64,000 bases of DNA, from NCBI GenBank assembly GCA_944472135.2, contig OX235263.1, positions 10,275,517 through 10,339,516 of the forward strand, written 5' to 3'. A program made the position numbers and the translations under genes. Below, piece by piece: positions 10,560-20,356 of this stretch. Source of the DNA: Trichobilharzia regenti. Lineage: Eukaryota; Platyhelminthes; Trematoda; Strigeidida; Schistosomatidae. The notes under the pieces are model-generated. The model was not told the origin of the DNA. It saw nothing but the letters and a program-made list of their open reading frames with translations, and searched no databases. Position 1 is the first letter of the stretch, and each line of letters opens with the position of its first letter.

Positions 10560-11430
10560 TGTGGATAAATTAATAATAAGGCTTTAATTCATAAAATTTA
10601 TGAAAATATAGTGCAAAAGTTTTCAGCGTATTTAATGCCAAAATATTCCCTCTTCATGCGGGATTTACATATAAATTGGGTCGGATCCCAGTGGCTCGAT
10701 AGTCTAAACTTAATGCATATTATGTAGTTGGCCATTACAAAGGAATTTCTTTCTAACCCATAGATTCGGCTTTTTAAGATGCATTCCGATTGCCTCTGCT
10801 GTATATAAAAGTCTTACTTGTAGACCATGTGAGAGATTGGGTGATATACGATAAATAACTTAAAAGGCTCTGTTAGAGTCGATTTCATGTCCAGTGTCGA
10901 CGAGATAAGAAAGTATTGAGCTGAATTTAGCAGCTTTATTAGGACCTTTGGCCAACCAAAATAGGAGGTGTTAAGAAATTCGACAATGAACTTTCTTGAC
11001 CGTACGCCAAATGTTACTACCTCCACACGACCAGTCAAACTGGTAAATACACATGGAAGGGTCAAAACAGGACAGTCTATCCTTATTTCTTTTTTGAACT
11101 ATGTAATGATTGGCTAATGAATATACAGCATAGCTTAGCTGCATTGTAATTACTTTTGAAGACCCTTCTCAGACATTGTCATAAGATATCGCTATTAATA
11201 TCCCCTGTGATGTGTAATCTTAGGAAGACTGATTTATTGAGAGCAGTCGGCATCTTCAACATTTTACTTTCATATTTTAGGTGTCTGTACCCAAATTTAG
11301 CCGGAATTCGCCGAAAAGAGCCTCTTTAGCCAACTATTTGTTTTCACTAAGGATTGTTTTTTTCAAAATTCTCACCTTGTTGTGCAAGGTCTTCATTCTT
11401 TAGGCTTGTTTCTAAGACGTCTGCAATCCT
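10560..11430 (-). mobile_element. PLE endonuclease half, minus strand
   Basis: The minus strand reads CIYQFDWSCGGSNIW (about 11070-11025), a decayed GIY-YIG block, then LVDTGHEIDSNRAF and LLYTAEAIGMHL (about 10800). The rest up to 11430 is probably its upstream linker, but I can read no firm motif there. The part from 10740 to 10560 would be the non-coding tail. Confidence 0.6.
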
Positions 11431-11445
11431 TGATGACTATTTTAT

Positions 11446-11695
11446 TCTTTCACTTTCCGAATGGAACATAGGGCGGATTCAAGCTTGAGTTTTGAAGTTT
11501 CTGTAGCAGTGGTTTAATTTTCACTGGATAGGGTTTTTGTCAGCCTCATACCCCACTATACTTTCTTAACTTAGCTTACTACCAGTTTAGCAAGATTTAG
11601 GAGTTTGGCGATCGGGGATCTAACCTTGGGCCATGTGAGGTGTGGTTGGAAAGCGTTTTACCGCCGAACCTCTGACTCATATACACATCCCATAA
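11446..11695 (-). mobile_element. SINE-3 (tRNA head, RTE-derived body and tail), minus strand
   Basis: Read on the minus strand: a decayed tRNA-like head (GGTTAGATCCCC, B-box-like), a middle with GTATGAGGCTG and CACTGCTACAGAAACTTCAA (resembling the RTE 5' UTR), then CGCCCTATGTTCCATTCGG, the RTE 3' end, and an A-rich tail. It has the same module order as 42601-42850. The body would be made by an RTE-like enzyme recognising its own 3' end. Confidence 0.65.
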
Positions 11696-11894
11696 CAATT
11701 CGTTTTATGATTTACACAATCTGTAATCACAAATATTTTGTCTCAGTACACAAAATTATTTTCCCCAAACAGGAAATATTTACCGTTGTACAACTTGATA
11801 ATAACAGTTTTCGAAAGTCTCCTGGATGAACCATTTGTTTTGACTTCCTACAGGTTCGATTTCATCATATTTCTATGAAATCAACCACAAACTT

Positions 11895-12925
11895 ATTATT
11901 ATTTCCTTTAATTTGTAGAGGAACATAGGGCCTCAGCCAAACGTCTGCATTGCGTTTGGTTCTCTGCCAACATTTTCACCTGGCTCCAAGTCTTCAAACA
12001 TGTTTTCATCTCTCTTCTTCATATCACCCTCGCACTGATGACCAACTCACCGCTTCACTTTCAGGTTCCAATGAAGGGCTTGTCTGGTGATGTCACTTGA
12101 TGGTTTCTCAGAGTATGGCCACTCCACCTCCATTTCTTCCCGCCTATTTGTTGCACAATCGGTTCCAGCTGGGTTGGTTCGTTCATTGCCAGAGATCCCT
12201 GCTGCTGATCGTTTCTGACCAGCCATCTAATCTTAAGCGGAGTACTGAGCGAAGACAGATCTTGAGGTGCTCTTTATGATGCACCAAGTCTCTGATCCGT
12301 ACATTAGCACTGACTTCACAACGGAGTTGAAAATCCGGAACTTATTTTTCATGCTGAGTGCTGTCGACTTCTACGCAGACTTGAGAGAAATGAAAGCTTG
12401 TCTTGCTTTCCCGATCCTCGCCTTAATATCCTAGTCAATTCTGCCTCTAGTTGAAACGTCGCTTCCCAGGTAGGTGTAGAGGAAGTTTTTTCTTTCAGAT
12501 CTCTCCCATTTATGGTGGCTGACTGCTGTCTGTTGCTGTTGGACAGGAATCTTCATCACCTCTGTTACCTCTATGTTCACCTGGAGTGCTGTCTTTGATG
12601 CTCCCCCCTCTGTCAACTTGTTGTTTTTCACTTGCACATCTTCCACTTCGTGGGAAATCAGACAAATAACATCAACGAGGTCCAGATCCTCCACGTTTTT
12701 CATTAGGGCCCATTCTATGCCTCTCTCTCCTAGTTGTCTGCTCTCTGTCGCACTATCCAATCTACTGCAATCAGGAAAATCATTGGCGATAGAAGCTGGC
12801 TTGTGTTACTCCCGTCTTGACTTCGAAGTATTCCGTGAGTTTCCCGTTGTGGATTACTTGGCATGCAGCATTGTCGTACAACTGTTGGATGTGATGTATA
12901 ATTGTTGGCGCCACCCAAAAACCTT
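11895..12925 (-). mobile_element. RTE-A, 5'-truncated, minus strand
   Basis: The 3' end is at left (TTATTATTTCCTTTAATTTG). The minus strand gives, from right to left, NYTSHPTVVRQCCMPSN (the region just before motif B, read out of frame), SPMIFLIAVDWI after the RQGC.LSP block, a decayed motif C where FADD has become LVDV, and YLGSDVST. Open pieces 12730-13026 and 12431-12760 overlap in different frames, and two further frameshifts follow. Confidence 0.8.
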
Positions 12926-13193
12926 AGCAAAAAGAATCTGTGTTTTCCAGAAATATGTGTGTGTGTGATATAAAATAACACAAAGAACAGCTTATCGTTT
13001 GTTTCTATATTCGAAATGAAATACAATATCCTAAATGTAGTCTACAATTGTAAAAAAATAGTAGTCTGAATGCTGATTTCAGACATCTATTATGAAAAAT
13101 AATCTCAACAAAACATATGTTGTTTCAGATGACATAGGTAATGTAGGTAGATAATAAATTAGGTAAGAAAATTAGCGGTACAAATTTATTGTT

Positions 13194-14272
13194 TTTGATG
13201 TGGTTATATTCTCTGAGATGGATAGTTAATTTGCGAAGCTTTCATTGCCCCCTACTAGACAACATCTTCAGCGCATACTTCAATTCGTTGACGTCAGCTT
13301 TTAGATTTATCTACTACTTTATTAGTCATCTCTCCTCGCGAGTGACCTTGAGAATGATTGGTTGTTTTTGTGTAACTAATTGCATTGGAGATGATTGTTT
13401 CCCTGACGTGAACTTTGACCCCCTGTGTGTGTGAGATTTCCTTCTTATCGATTGGTTAATTTTGTCTAGATCAATGTGTCTATTGATTGACGATTTGAAG
13501 GCTTGAAGAGTCTTGCAGTGATTTCCGAGATGTTCTTTATGTATATGGTAGGGCGATTTTCTTTCCACTTTCCTTGGGGGTCCATGATTTGGTAGGTTGG
13601 CGGCTTAGGAGGGGTAGATGTCTATTAATGAAATTCCGGAATCGACATCGCACACAAACCAACAAAATCACTTCACTCAACAACGAAAGAAGATAAAACC
13701 AACATCATCTACAAAAATATTGTAAGAAATGCGAGAAACACTACACTGACCAAAATGGACGTCCCCTTCGTCTTCGGATCCATGAACATAAACTAGCCGT
13801 CAGAAGACATGACATCCACTCTCTCATATCTCTGCATACGGACGATCACGAACATCATTTCGATTGGGATAACCACCGTTCAAATATTAGACAGAGGAAG
13901 CACCGAGAATGCTGGAGAATTTTTAGAAGCCTGTTTAGTATTGAGGTGAATCCTCCATCAATAGACACATTGATATAGACAAATCTACCAATCGATAGAA
14001 AGCAAATCTCACACACAAAGGGTCAAACTTCAGGTCAAAGAAACAGTCGGTAAGAATACGAATAAAAGTAGCCTAGACGGTATGAAACATACAAAAACAA
14101 CCAATCACTTCAAGGTCACTCACCAGGATAGATGACTAATAAATTAGTGGAGAAATCTTAAAGCTGACTTCAACAAATTGAAGTATGCGTTTTATATGTT
14201 GCGTAGTAGGGCGATGAAAGCTTCGCGAATAAACTATCTAGCTCAGAGAACACAACCACATCAAAATCATCC
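13194..14272. mobile_element. PLE inverted dimer (head-to-head)
   Basis: Bases 13194-13500 are repeated in reverse complement at about 13960-14268, with small indels. The outer ends read TTTGATGTGGTTATATTCTC and its mirror CACAACCACATCAAA. The right unit (plus) carries a GIY-YIG coding relic. Just inside the left arm, the minus strand of 13500-13600 carries PLE linker sequence. I found no convincing target duplication. Confidence 0.65.
13650..13980 (+). pseudogene. PLE GIY-YIG endonuclease relic
   Basis: Plus-strand reading, with one frameshift near 13720, gives NIIYKN, CEKHYTDQNGRPLRLRIHEH (a GIY-YIG core: Tyr, the Q-G turn, the conserved Arg and EH) and then HDIHSLISLHTDDHEHHFDW. This lineage differs from the YIGQTSRSG lineage at 19290. 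GIY-YIG nucleases cut the target strand for PLE integration. Confidence 0.65.
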
Positions 14273-14275
14273 ACC

Positions 14276-14590
14276 TGAGCTACAAAACGTCTGCATCACA
14301 TAAACTTTTTGTATTTGGTGATTATTAGAATATGCCATGCATCTACAAGTGCCACACCATCATATCCATTCAAACCTTTGGGATTCATCTTTACATATGT
14401 GTGACTTCTACAGTCAATGAATCGAAGGCTTCTTATAGAACATTAAATTTTTGTCACACCTCCATAGAGTATGATTCAGTCGCCAATTTGTTTTCCACTA
14501 AGGCTTTTGGAACAACTTGTAGGCACTTTCATATTAGTTTGTTTATTAGATGTATTACACAGTAAATGTGACAGTGTTATTTACTGGATA
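14276..14590. other. No recognisable feature
   Basis: Apart from chance open frames I see no motif, box or repeat match here. Confidence 0.3.
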
Positions 14591-15480
14591 ACGCAGTTTC
14601 GAACACAATCCATTATTGTTCATAATCATATCCTTAATTATAATCACACAACTTCGAAATTTCAGTTTTATAGTTTTCCTTGTTCTCTCCTACTTGTCGT
14701 AGGCTTAGTAGGATTTTCCAGATGTCCGGCTGGACATGTGTTGAATCATTCCTATTAAATGTACTTGCAGTTGATTCGATAAACAAAGCTTCCGTTGACA
14801 TCCATCCTTCCCTCCACCCTGGTGTTACATCTGATTTTAAAACTGTCATCTTATCTCATGCAGCCTATTGTATGGTGTAATTGTATGTGATGAGTGCAAC
14901 AGCTGAACTATTCTCTTGATTTCTTATTACATTCAGGTCAATCAATCTAGATTTTGCTAGGTGTTTATGCTCGGCTAATCTGACTGAGCCCTGTTCTACT
15001 AGTTTGACCTATGTATTTGACCTGACAATCGTCGTTGGTAGGGTATTAGATAAACTTAATTGTTTTGTTTTAAAAGCTCCACAGGGTTGATCCTTTAGCC
15101 AACAAAGCTTGTTTTTAATTGAGTTTGTTGGTTCGAATGCCAGACACCTTCATTACTACACTGTTAAGAGTTCTGCGTAACGTGGTTTCTGAGGTTCCTA
15201 CCTTGTATGGAATTACTACTGATGATTTAGATTCCTTATTGTTGGCCTTGTCTTGCGCACATTTGACTTGCATGTCGTCATTACTATTATTATTATTATT
15301 ATCATTATCATTATTACCATCAGTACTATCATTATTTTTTTATTTTTACATTTCCCTACATATTTCTTGACTAATTTATTAGGGTAATTATTAAGTTTCA
15401 AGGCTTCTCCTACATGTCTGACTTCCTGTCTTAGATTTTCCTTTGTACTACTTAGGTTTTGGCACTGAAATTTTGTGTAA
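14590..15480 (-). mobile_element. PLE (lineage C) endonuclease half, minus strand
   Basis: The minus strand of about 15060-14940 reads CQVKYIGQTSRTG, the GIY-YIG core of the lineage seen intact at 19290-19602, but with stops around it. The tail 14600-14880 (GTTGATTCGATAAACAAAGC) matches 55330-55350 in reverse and 19075-19095. A (TTA)n/(CAT)n run lies at 15282-15335. Confidence 0.65.
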
Positions 15481-15579
15481 AGAACAGACGACTAGAGTTC
15501 AATCGATTTCCTGAATTGTGACAAGAGTCAAACCAGTATTAATGATCCAAGTTTTCATAGCATAAATAGGTTTCAATGT

Positions 15580-16670
15580 GTTAGTAAAATTTAGAACAAT
15601 ACATTGAAGTCAGCAGTGATATTGCGCCTTCAGTTAGATCTCATCAGGCTTAAATCTAATATACATAACTTTACAAATAAAAATTCAAATAGAAACCAAT
15701 TATGGTGTTTTGTTTATAGGATAATAAGATGGTGCATATAAATTGTGCAGTTAGTCATAACAGTTGTAATGATAATGACAATAATAATTATTATTGATGA
15801 ATACACATAGATGTGGAAAAACTCTTTAGCTTATCCTTCGTTTGCGTCCCAATCATTCGTCGGCTAGAGAATGAAAAACAAAGGTTTGCTGCGTAAAACG
15901 TTCTTCGTAGACGAAGAACAAGCCAGATAGTTTTACCACATCTATGTGCATTTATCAGTTCAACTGCACCTGCGGTGACAGTTATGTTGGCCACTCTACT
16001 ACTAGACAGCTTAGCCAACATGTTAGTGAACGTCTCTCACCGTGATGGTTTGGCAAAGGACAGACAAAAGCAATCCGTACCTGAATTCTGTCACATTTAG
16101 TTGGTAGTGGTCATGTAGCGGAGAAAACGACAGCTTTCAAGGTAATTCATCATATCCCACTGAATCTTTTCAATACACTTCTTATTTGTCTACTGCACAC
16201 AGCTGAGGCGATAGGCATTCGAACTGATGAACCTAAAGTTTGCCTTGAAAAGCAGTTCATACAGCCATTATCCCTTCCATTTTGGCCTATTAAAGTATAT
16301 CTAGCTGATGACGCCTCCAGCATCCCTTGTTTATATTTTCAACCCCTTTCTTATCATCCCTTAATCTTATCACATCTTCATTAAAAACGTATTTTATTTA
16401 CTTCCCTTACAGTCTAGCATTACTTAATCGGTTCATTTGTTTTTACTAGCCTGTATCGACTACTCTGTCTACCTGAACAATTGTTTGTTTAATCATACTG
16501 TTTTTCATTATTTGTGTTATCACAGATTGCCTCATTTTTTCATCCTTATTATTGATAAGACCATTATTATTATTACTATTATTAAAATTATCATTACTAC
16601 TATTGTGACTAATTGCACAATTTATATTCACCATCTTATTATCCTATAGACAAAACACCATGATTGGTTT
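15580..16670 (+). mobile_element. PLE endonuclease half flanked by inverted terminal repeats
   Basis: Plus-strand reading near 15943-16020 gives CIYQFNCTCGDSYVGHSTT and QLSQHVSERLS, a GIY-YIG block. AEAIGIRTDEPKVCLEKQF near 16200-16260 is the PLE C-terminus. The coding part is flanked by inverted repeats: 15690-15800 is the reverse complement of about 16545-16670 (both contain the run AACACCATRATTGGTTT). A further piece of the same terminal repeat, 15580-15690, is mirrored at 17440-17520. Confidence 0.7.
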
Positions 16671-16799
16671 ACATTTAATTAAAAAGAACAAGATGTTCAG
16701 CAATCATGTCTTTTCGGTGATTTCATCCTCAAAAGCTGCAAAATCGCATTGACATACATTAGTTTACATGGATACAATCATTATTTATTTAATTCCACG

Positions 16800-17260
16800 T
16801 AGTAACGAAGGTGGTAATAATTTTCGACTTGAAAGGAAAGTTTGAAGTTGTGAATATAAACTACAAGGGGCTTGGAGACACGATTGCATAGGATTGGATA
16901 ACAGTTACAACATATGCAAGACTATTATTTGATAACTGGTGAAATAATTTTAAAGGCGATAATTATTTTTAACCTGATATGAATTACAAGACGCTTAGAA
17001 ACGAAAGTTACGCAGGGATAGAATGAATTACAGGTGTGAACAAAATGAGCATGGAAACAAATTGAAATCAAAATTTTCTTCAACTTGAAATGTAAGTTAG
17101 GAGGTGCAAATAGAGATTACAAGAGGCAAAGAAACAAAAAATTACACAGGATTAGAATATAATTGTAAAATGGTTATTCTAAACGGATTACAAAATGTGA
17201 TCAGGAGGAGCATGGAAGCAAACTTAAAATAACCGACTTTTTAACTGAAAAAATAGGATG
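16800..17260 (+). repeat. Degenerate tandem repeat, period about 125-130 bp
   Basis: A motif of the form ACAAG-(n)-GGAAACRAAAATTACRCAGG recurs near 16862, 16986 and 17117, each time preceded by an 'aacttgaaa' like phrase about 35 bases upstream. Spacings by eye are near 124 and 131. A related scrap (GGAAAAATTACGCAGATACA) is at 23198. It lies inside the large PLE terminal-repeat interval, so it may be PLE non-coding sequence. Confidence 0.45.
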
Positions 17261-17439
17261 AACTGAATGAAGGCAAAGAGAGAATATTACACACACACAG
17301 ATAACAAAACAACAAAAAAAGGAGGATAAGGAAACCTACCGAAATAGGTCCATGGTAGTTGTAAAAGCTGGACTAGTTTCTTTTGAAAACACATAGCTCC
17401 GACATTTCGATGCATATGGCGAGAGCTTCCACAGTACTA

Positions 17440-17525
17440 AGGGGTCGGATATTTGAATATTTATTTGTAAAGTTATGTAGGTATATTAGAGTTAAGCCTG
17501 ATGAAATCTAATAGAAAGGGCTATA
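17440..17525 (+). repeat. PLE terminal repeat piece, mirror of 15580-15690
   Basis: ATATTTGAATATTTATTTGT and AAGCCTGATGAAATCTAAT occur here; the reverse complements of near-identical strings lie at 15630-15690. CCTGATGAAATC resembles the first half of a hammerhead core. Confidence 0.45.
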
Positions 17526-17814
17526 TCACTGTTCGCTTACATGAGTTGTTCTACATAAACAGATACCAAAGACAATAAGATATGGTACAACATCAACCTG
17601 TCAGTGATTTTGAGTCGTCACTGGAATGATAAAATGAGAGCAGTTACTCACAACTCAACCATCTGGAGCAGAACTCTCATGTATAAACCGGTAACACTAC
17701 TCACCTGTTTAGACTAAACTAGGCAAAGTCGAATTCAAACTAGCTGAACTATATTTCTACAAGCATTATTCACTAGACCACGAATTTTTTTGCTAATGTG
17801 AAATGCATGAAGGA

Positions 17815-18290
17815 TTTCATCATAAGCTGACATCAGTTAGAGAACTAGTGGAAAACCTGCAAAGAGTGCTAGACAGCTGTTTCGTTCTAGTTTGGGACTC
17901 TTCAGCAGTACACACTCACCACCATAGTTCCAACCCAGGTTCTTCTGGTTACAAGGTCAGCTCGTAGACCATTGAGCCACTGGGGTCCGGTCCAATGGTC
18001 CTGGAATTCTAACTTCTGCCAATTCACGAAGTAGCGCGACCATTTCGCAATGTCTACTTCGACGAGTTATTGCCTCATCTTCAACCTACTGTATCCTACT
18101 GGTCAAGCACGGCTTCTCACTAGAACCCCAGGTAACTACCTAGCTGAATAAGGGCCAGTCGCTGGTGAGCATCAGATGAATTTTCAATTGATTTTCTGGG
18201 ATTTTGTGTTTCATTGCATGGAGGATTTCATCATGAGCTGACATCAGTTAGAGAAGCACTGGAAAATTGAATAACAGTCAAGGAATCATT
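17815..18290 (-). repeat. Hammerhead/tRNA monomers in tandem, minus strand
   Basis: One complete monomer and the start of the next. GACATCAGTTAGAGAA occurs at 17831 and again at 18240, giving a period close to 409 bp. Reading the minus strand: the region of 18180-18000, the tRNA-like head with A-box TGGCTCAATGG (near 17970), a B-box-like GGGTTGGAAC (near 17940), the hammerhead (17866-17911) and the end GATGAAATCC. This is the tandem layout expected of schistosome satellite DNA carrying hammerheads. Confidence 0.75.
17866..17911 (-). ncRNA. Hammerhead ribozyme in the 400-bp monomer, core intact
   Basis: On the minus strand: stem I GTACTG (17911-17906), core CTGAAGA (a valid CUGANGA), stem II GTCC/GAAC around CAAACTA with one mismatch, GAAA, then ACAGCTGT and the cleavage triplet GTC, closed by TAGCAC (5 of 6 stem I pairs, one of them a wobble). 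Stem III would be the self-complementary ACAG/CTGT with no loop, so two RNA copies would have to pair. Confidence 0.65.
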
Positions 18291-18319
18291 GAGAAAGTCA
18301 AGTAATACAGAAGAGCTCT

Positions 18320-18340
18320 TTCATCATCATCATCATCCTG
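18320..18340 (+). repeat. (CAT)n microsatellite
   Basis: TCATCATCATCATCATC run. Simple slippage repeat with no other sign of function. Confidence 0.8.
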
Positions 18341-18808
18341 TTTTAAGATTTCTCAGGTGCCCAATACACCCGAGTTGGCTAAAATTCTTCTTTTTTTCAG
18401 GTTTCGCTAATATTTTTCCGGTGAGAAAACGTATTCACACTGCAATAAATCAAAATCCCTAGACACATCTAACATCTGAATTAAATTCAGTTTAATTCTA
18501 CAGCAGAAGCAAAGAGCAGAACACATGGGGAAATCACTGTGAGAATTGATAAAAAAGAGAAGAGGAAACAGGATGAATGATAGCTCGATGCAACTATGCA
18601 ACCATGCATGCATGCGTACAAGCCTCTATCATTCATGTATATGGATATGCATAAGGTTGAATTAACAAGGATAATATATATATATATATACACAATACAA
18701 CAAAACCTTTAATTATTTTTTTATTTATACAGATGTGTAGATCAGATGAATGAATTTCAGAATATAAAGCAGACATACATTATCACAATAGAAAAGAGTA
18801 TGATATAA

Positions 18809-19949
18809 TAGGATAGATGGTAATTCCATTTTGGGTAAATTTTGTTTTGATAAAGTCTCACAGTGTTTGTTATACAGTAATGTTTACTGATGGCCACGTT
18901 TCGAACCAATTTATTGCCACTCATAATCATATCATGGTAATCACTCACACGACTTCCTAAATTCATTTATATAGTTCCATTGTTTTTCTCTTGATTTTCA
19001 CTTGATTTGATTGGGGTAATAGTATTTTCCATATTTCAGGTATGAGTGATGAGCCATTCCTATTGCATGTGTTGGGTGTAGACTCGATTAACCAGGCGGG
19101 ATTCAGTAATCAACCTCTCTCTCTCCACCTATCTAGATTACTTTTTAGAATTTTAACCCTCTCCCACCCTATTGTGTGGTTGTGTGTTAGCGCATGCATT
19201 GCAATTGCTGAGCTTTTTTCTAAATTACTTATCTTCTCGGGGTCAACCATTCTAACCTTAGCTAAATTTTTATGCTCTGACAACCCTACAAACTCACTCA
19301 GGGACAAGCTCTATAGGTTAAAGGACCCAGTTAACCCAATTAGACAAAATAATATTATTTACAAAATACCATGCAATGACTGTGAGGTCAACTACATAGG
19401 TCAAACTAGTAGGTCAGGGGTAGTCAGATTGTCAGAGAATAAAAATTTAGCTAAGGTAAGAATGGTTGACCCCGAGAAGATAAGTAATTTAGAAAAAAGC
19501 TCAGCAATTGCAATGCATGCGCTAACACACAACCACACAATAGGGTGGGAGAGGGTTAAAATTCTAAAAAGTAATCTAGATAGGTGGAGAGAGAGAGGTT
19601 GATTACTGAATCCCGCCTGGTTAATCGAGTCTACACCCAACACATGCAATAGGAATGGCTCATCACTCATACCTGAAATATGGAAAATACTATTACCCCA
19701 ATCAAATCAAGTGAAAATCAAGAGAAAAACAATGGAACTATATAGATGAATTTAGGAAGTCGTGTGAGTGATTACCATGATATGATTATGAGTGGCAATA
19801 AATTGGTTCGAAACGTGGCCATCAGTAAACATTACTGTATAACAAACACTGTGAGACTTTATCAAAACAAAAAATTTACCCATAATGGAATTACACTCTA
19901 CCACCACAGTGCACAAGTTTTATTCTTATATCTAGGATAGATGGTAATT
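18809..19949. mobile_element. PLE inverted dimer bracketed by a 17-bp target duplication
   Basis: The direct repeat TAGGATAGATGGTAATT is present at 18809-18825 and 19933-19949. Between them lie two head-to-head PLE 3' halves: the left arm (to about 19286, minus) and the right arm (from about 19426, plus) mirror about axis 19356, nearly identical over roughly 460 bp. The 139-bp spacer is the N-terminal endonuclease coding part of the plus unit. The right arm runs about 45 bp further out than the left. Confidence 0.85.
19290..19602 (+). pseudogene. PLE GIY-YIG endonuclease (lineage C), readable to its stop
   Basis: Within a frame open from 19042 to 19602, the biologically meaningful part begins near 19290. 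It reads NNIIYKIPCNDCEVNYIGQT, then SRSGVVRLSENKN, ending in ALTHNHTIGWERVKIL. The GIY-YIG core (IYKI, two Cys, YIGQT, conserved Arg) is intact, but EH has become EN: the sister copy at 36953-37276 still reads LSEHKN, and so does the mirrored minus-strand arm. The first 80 codons of this frame are antisense of the left arm. There is no RT upstream. Confidence 0.75.
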
Positions 19950-20039
19950 TTGTGGATATATATATTCCATTCTGTACCAGGATATTGTTAATTGTGACTG
20001 TATTTCTATTGTTCTCGGTTTGTTCTGTTTAGCTGGGAA

Positions 20040-20353
20040 GAATTTATTTTACCTTCTAATGGTCGAAATATTTATATAATAATCCCCGTTATTTCGATTG
20101 ACTGTTGTACAAAATACAGACTGAAGGCTTTCATCAACACCTGCTTTCGCTAGCTCCATACTAAAGATAAGATAGCCGGCCGGAAAGGATAAGTAACAGC
20201 CTATTGTCTGACAAGCATGCAAGACATGCGAGCGAATAATATTGTTGTTTTCCATAAGATCTTTAGGATTTATTCCAATTTATAAAGCTTTATGTATAAA
20301 ACAGAATTTAACCGATGACAGTGAGTTTGTGGATCAAATAATAATGATAATGT
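20040..20353 (-). repeat. PLE (lineage E) terminal arm, outer part of left arm
   Basis: Bases about 20240-20353 are the reverse complement of about 30890-31010 (shared: TGAGTTTGTGGATCAAATAA). The arm breaks off at 20353 and resumes at 22149, the two sides of the RTE-C insertion. The part from 20040 to 20240 has no clear mirror. Confidence 0.65.
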
Positions 20354-20356
20354 TGT

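Noticed and set aside
15282..15335. Regulatory or CRISPR-like short repeats
   Set aside because: Plain TTA/CAT microsatellite, with no spacers.
16437..16649. Open frames 16437-16649 (+) and 16446-16634 (-)
   Set aside because: Low-complexity ATT/AAT DNA in a PLE terminal repeat, with Asn- or Ile-rich chance translation.
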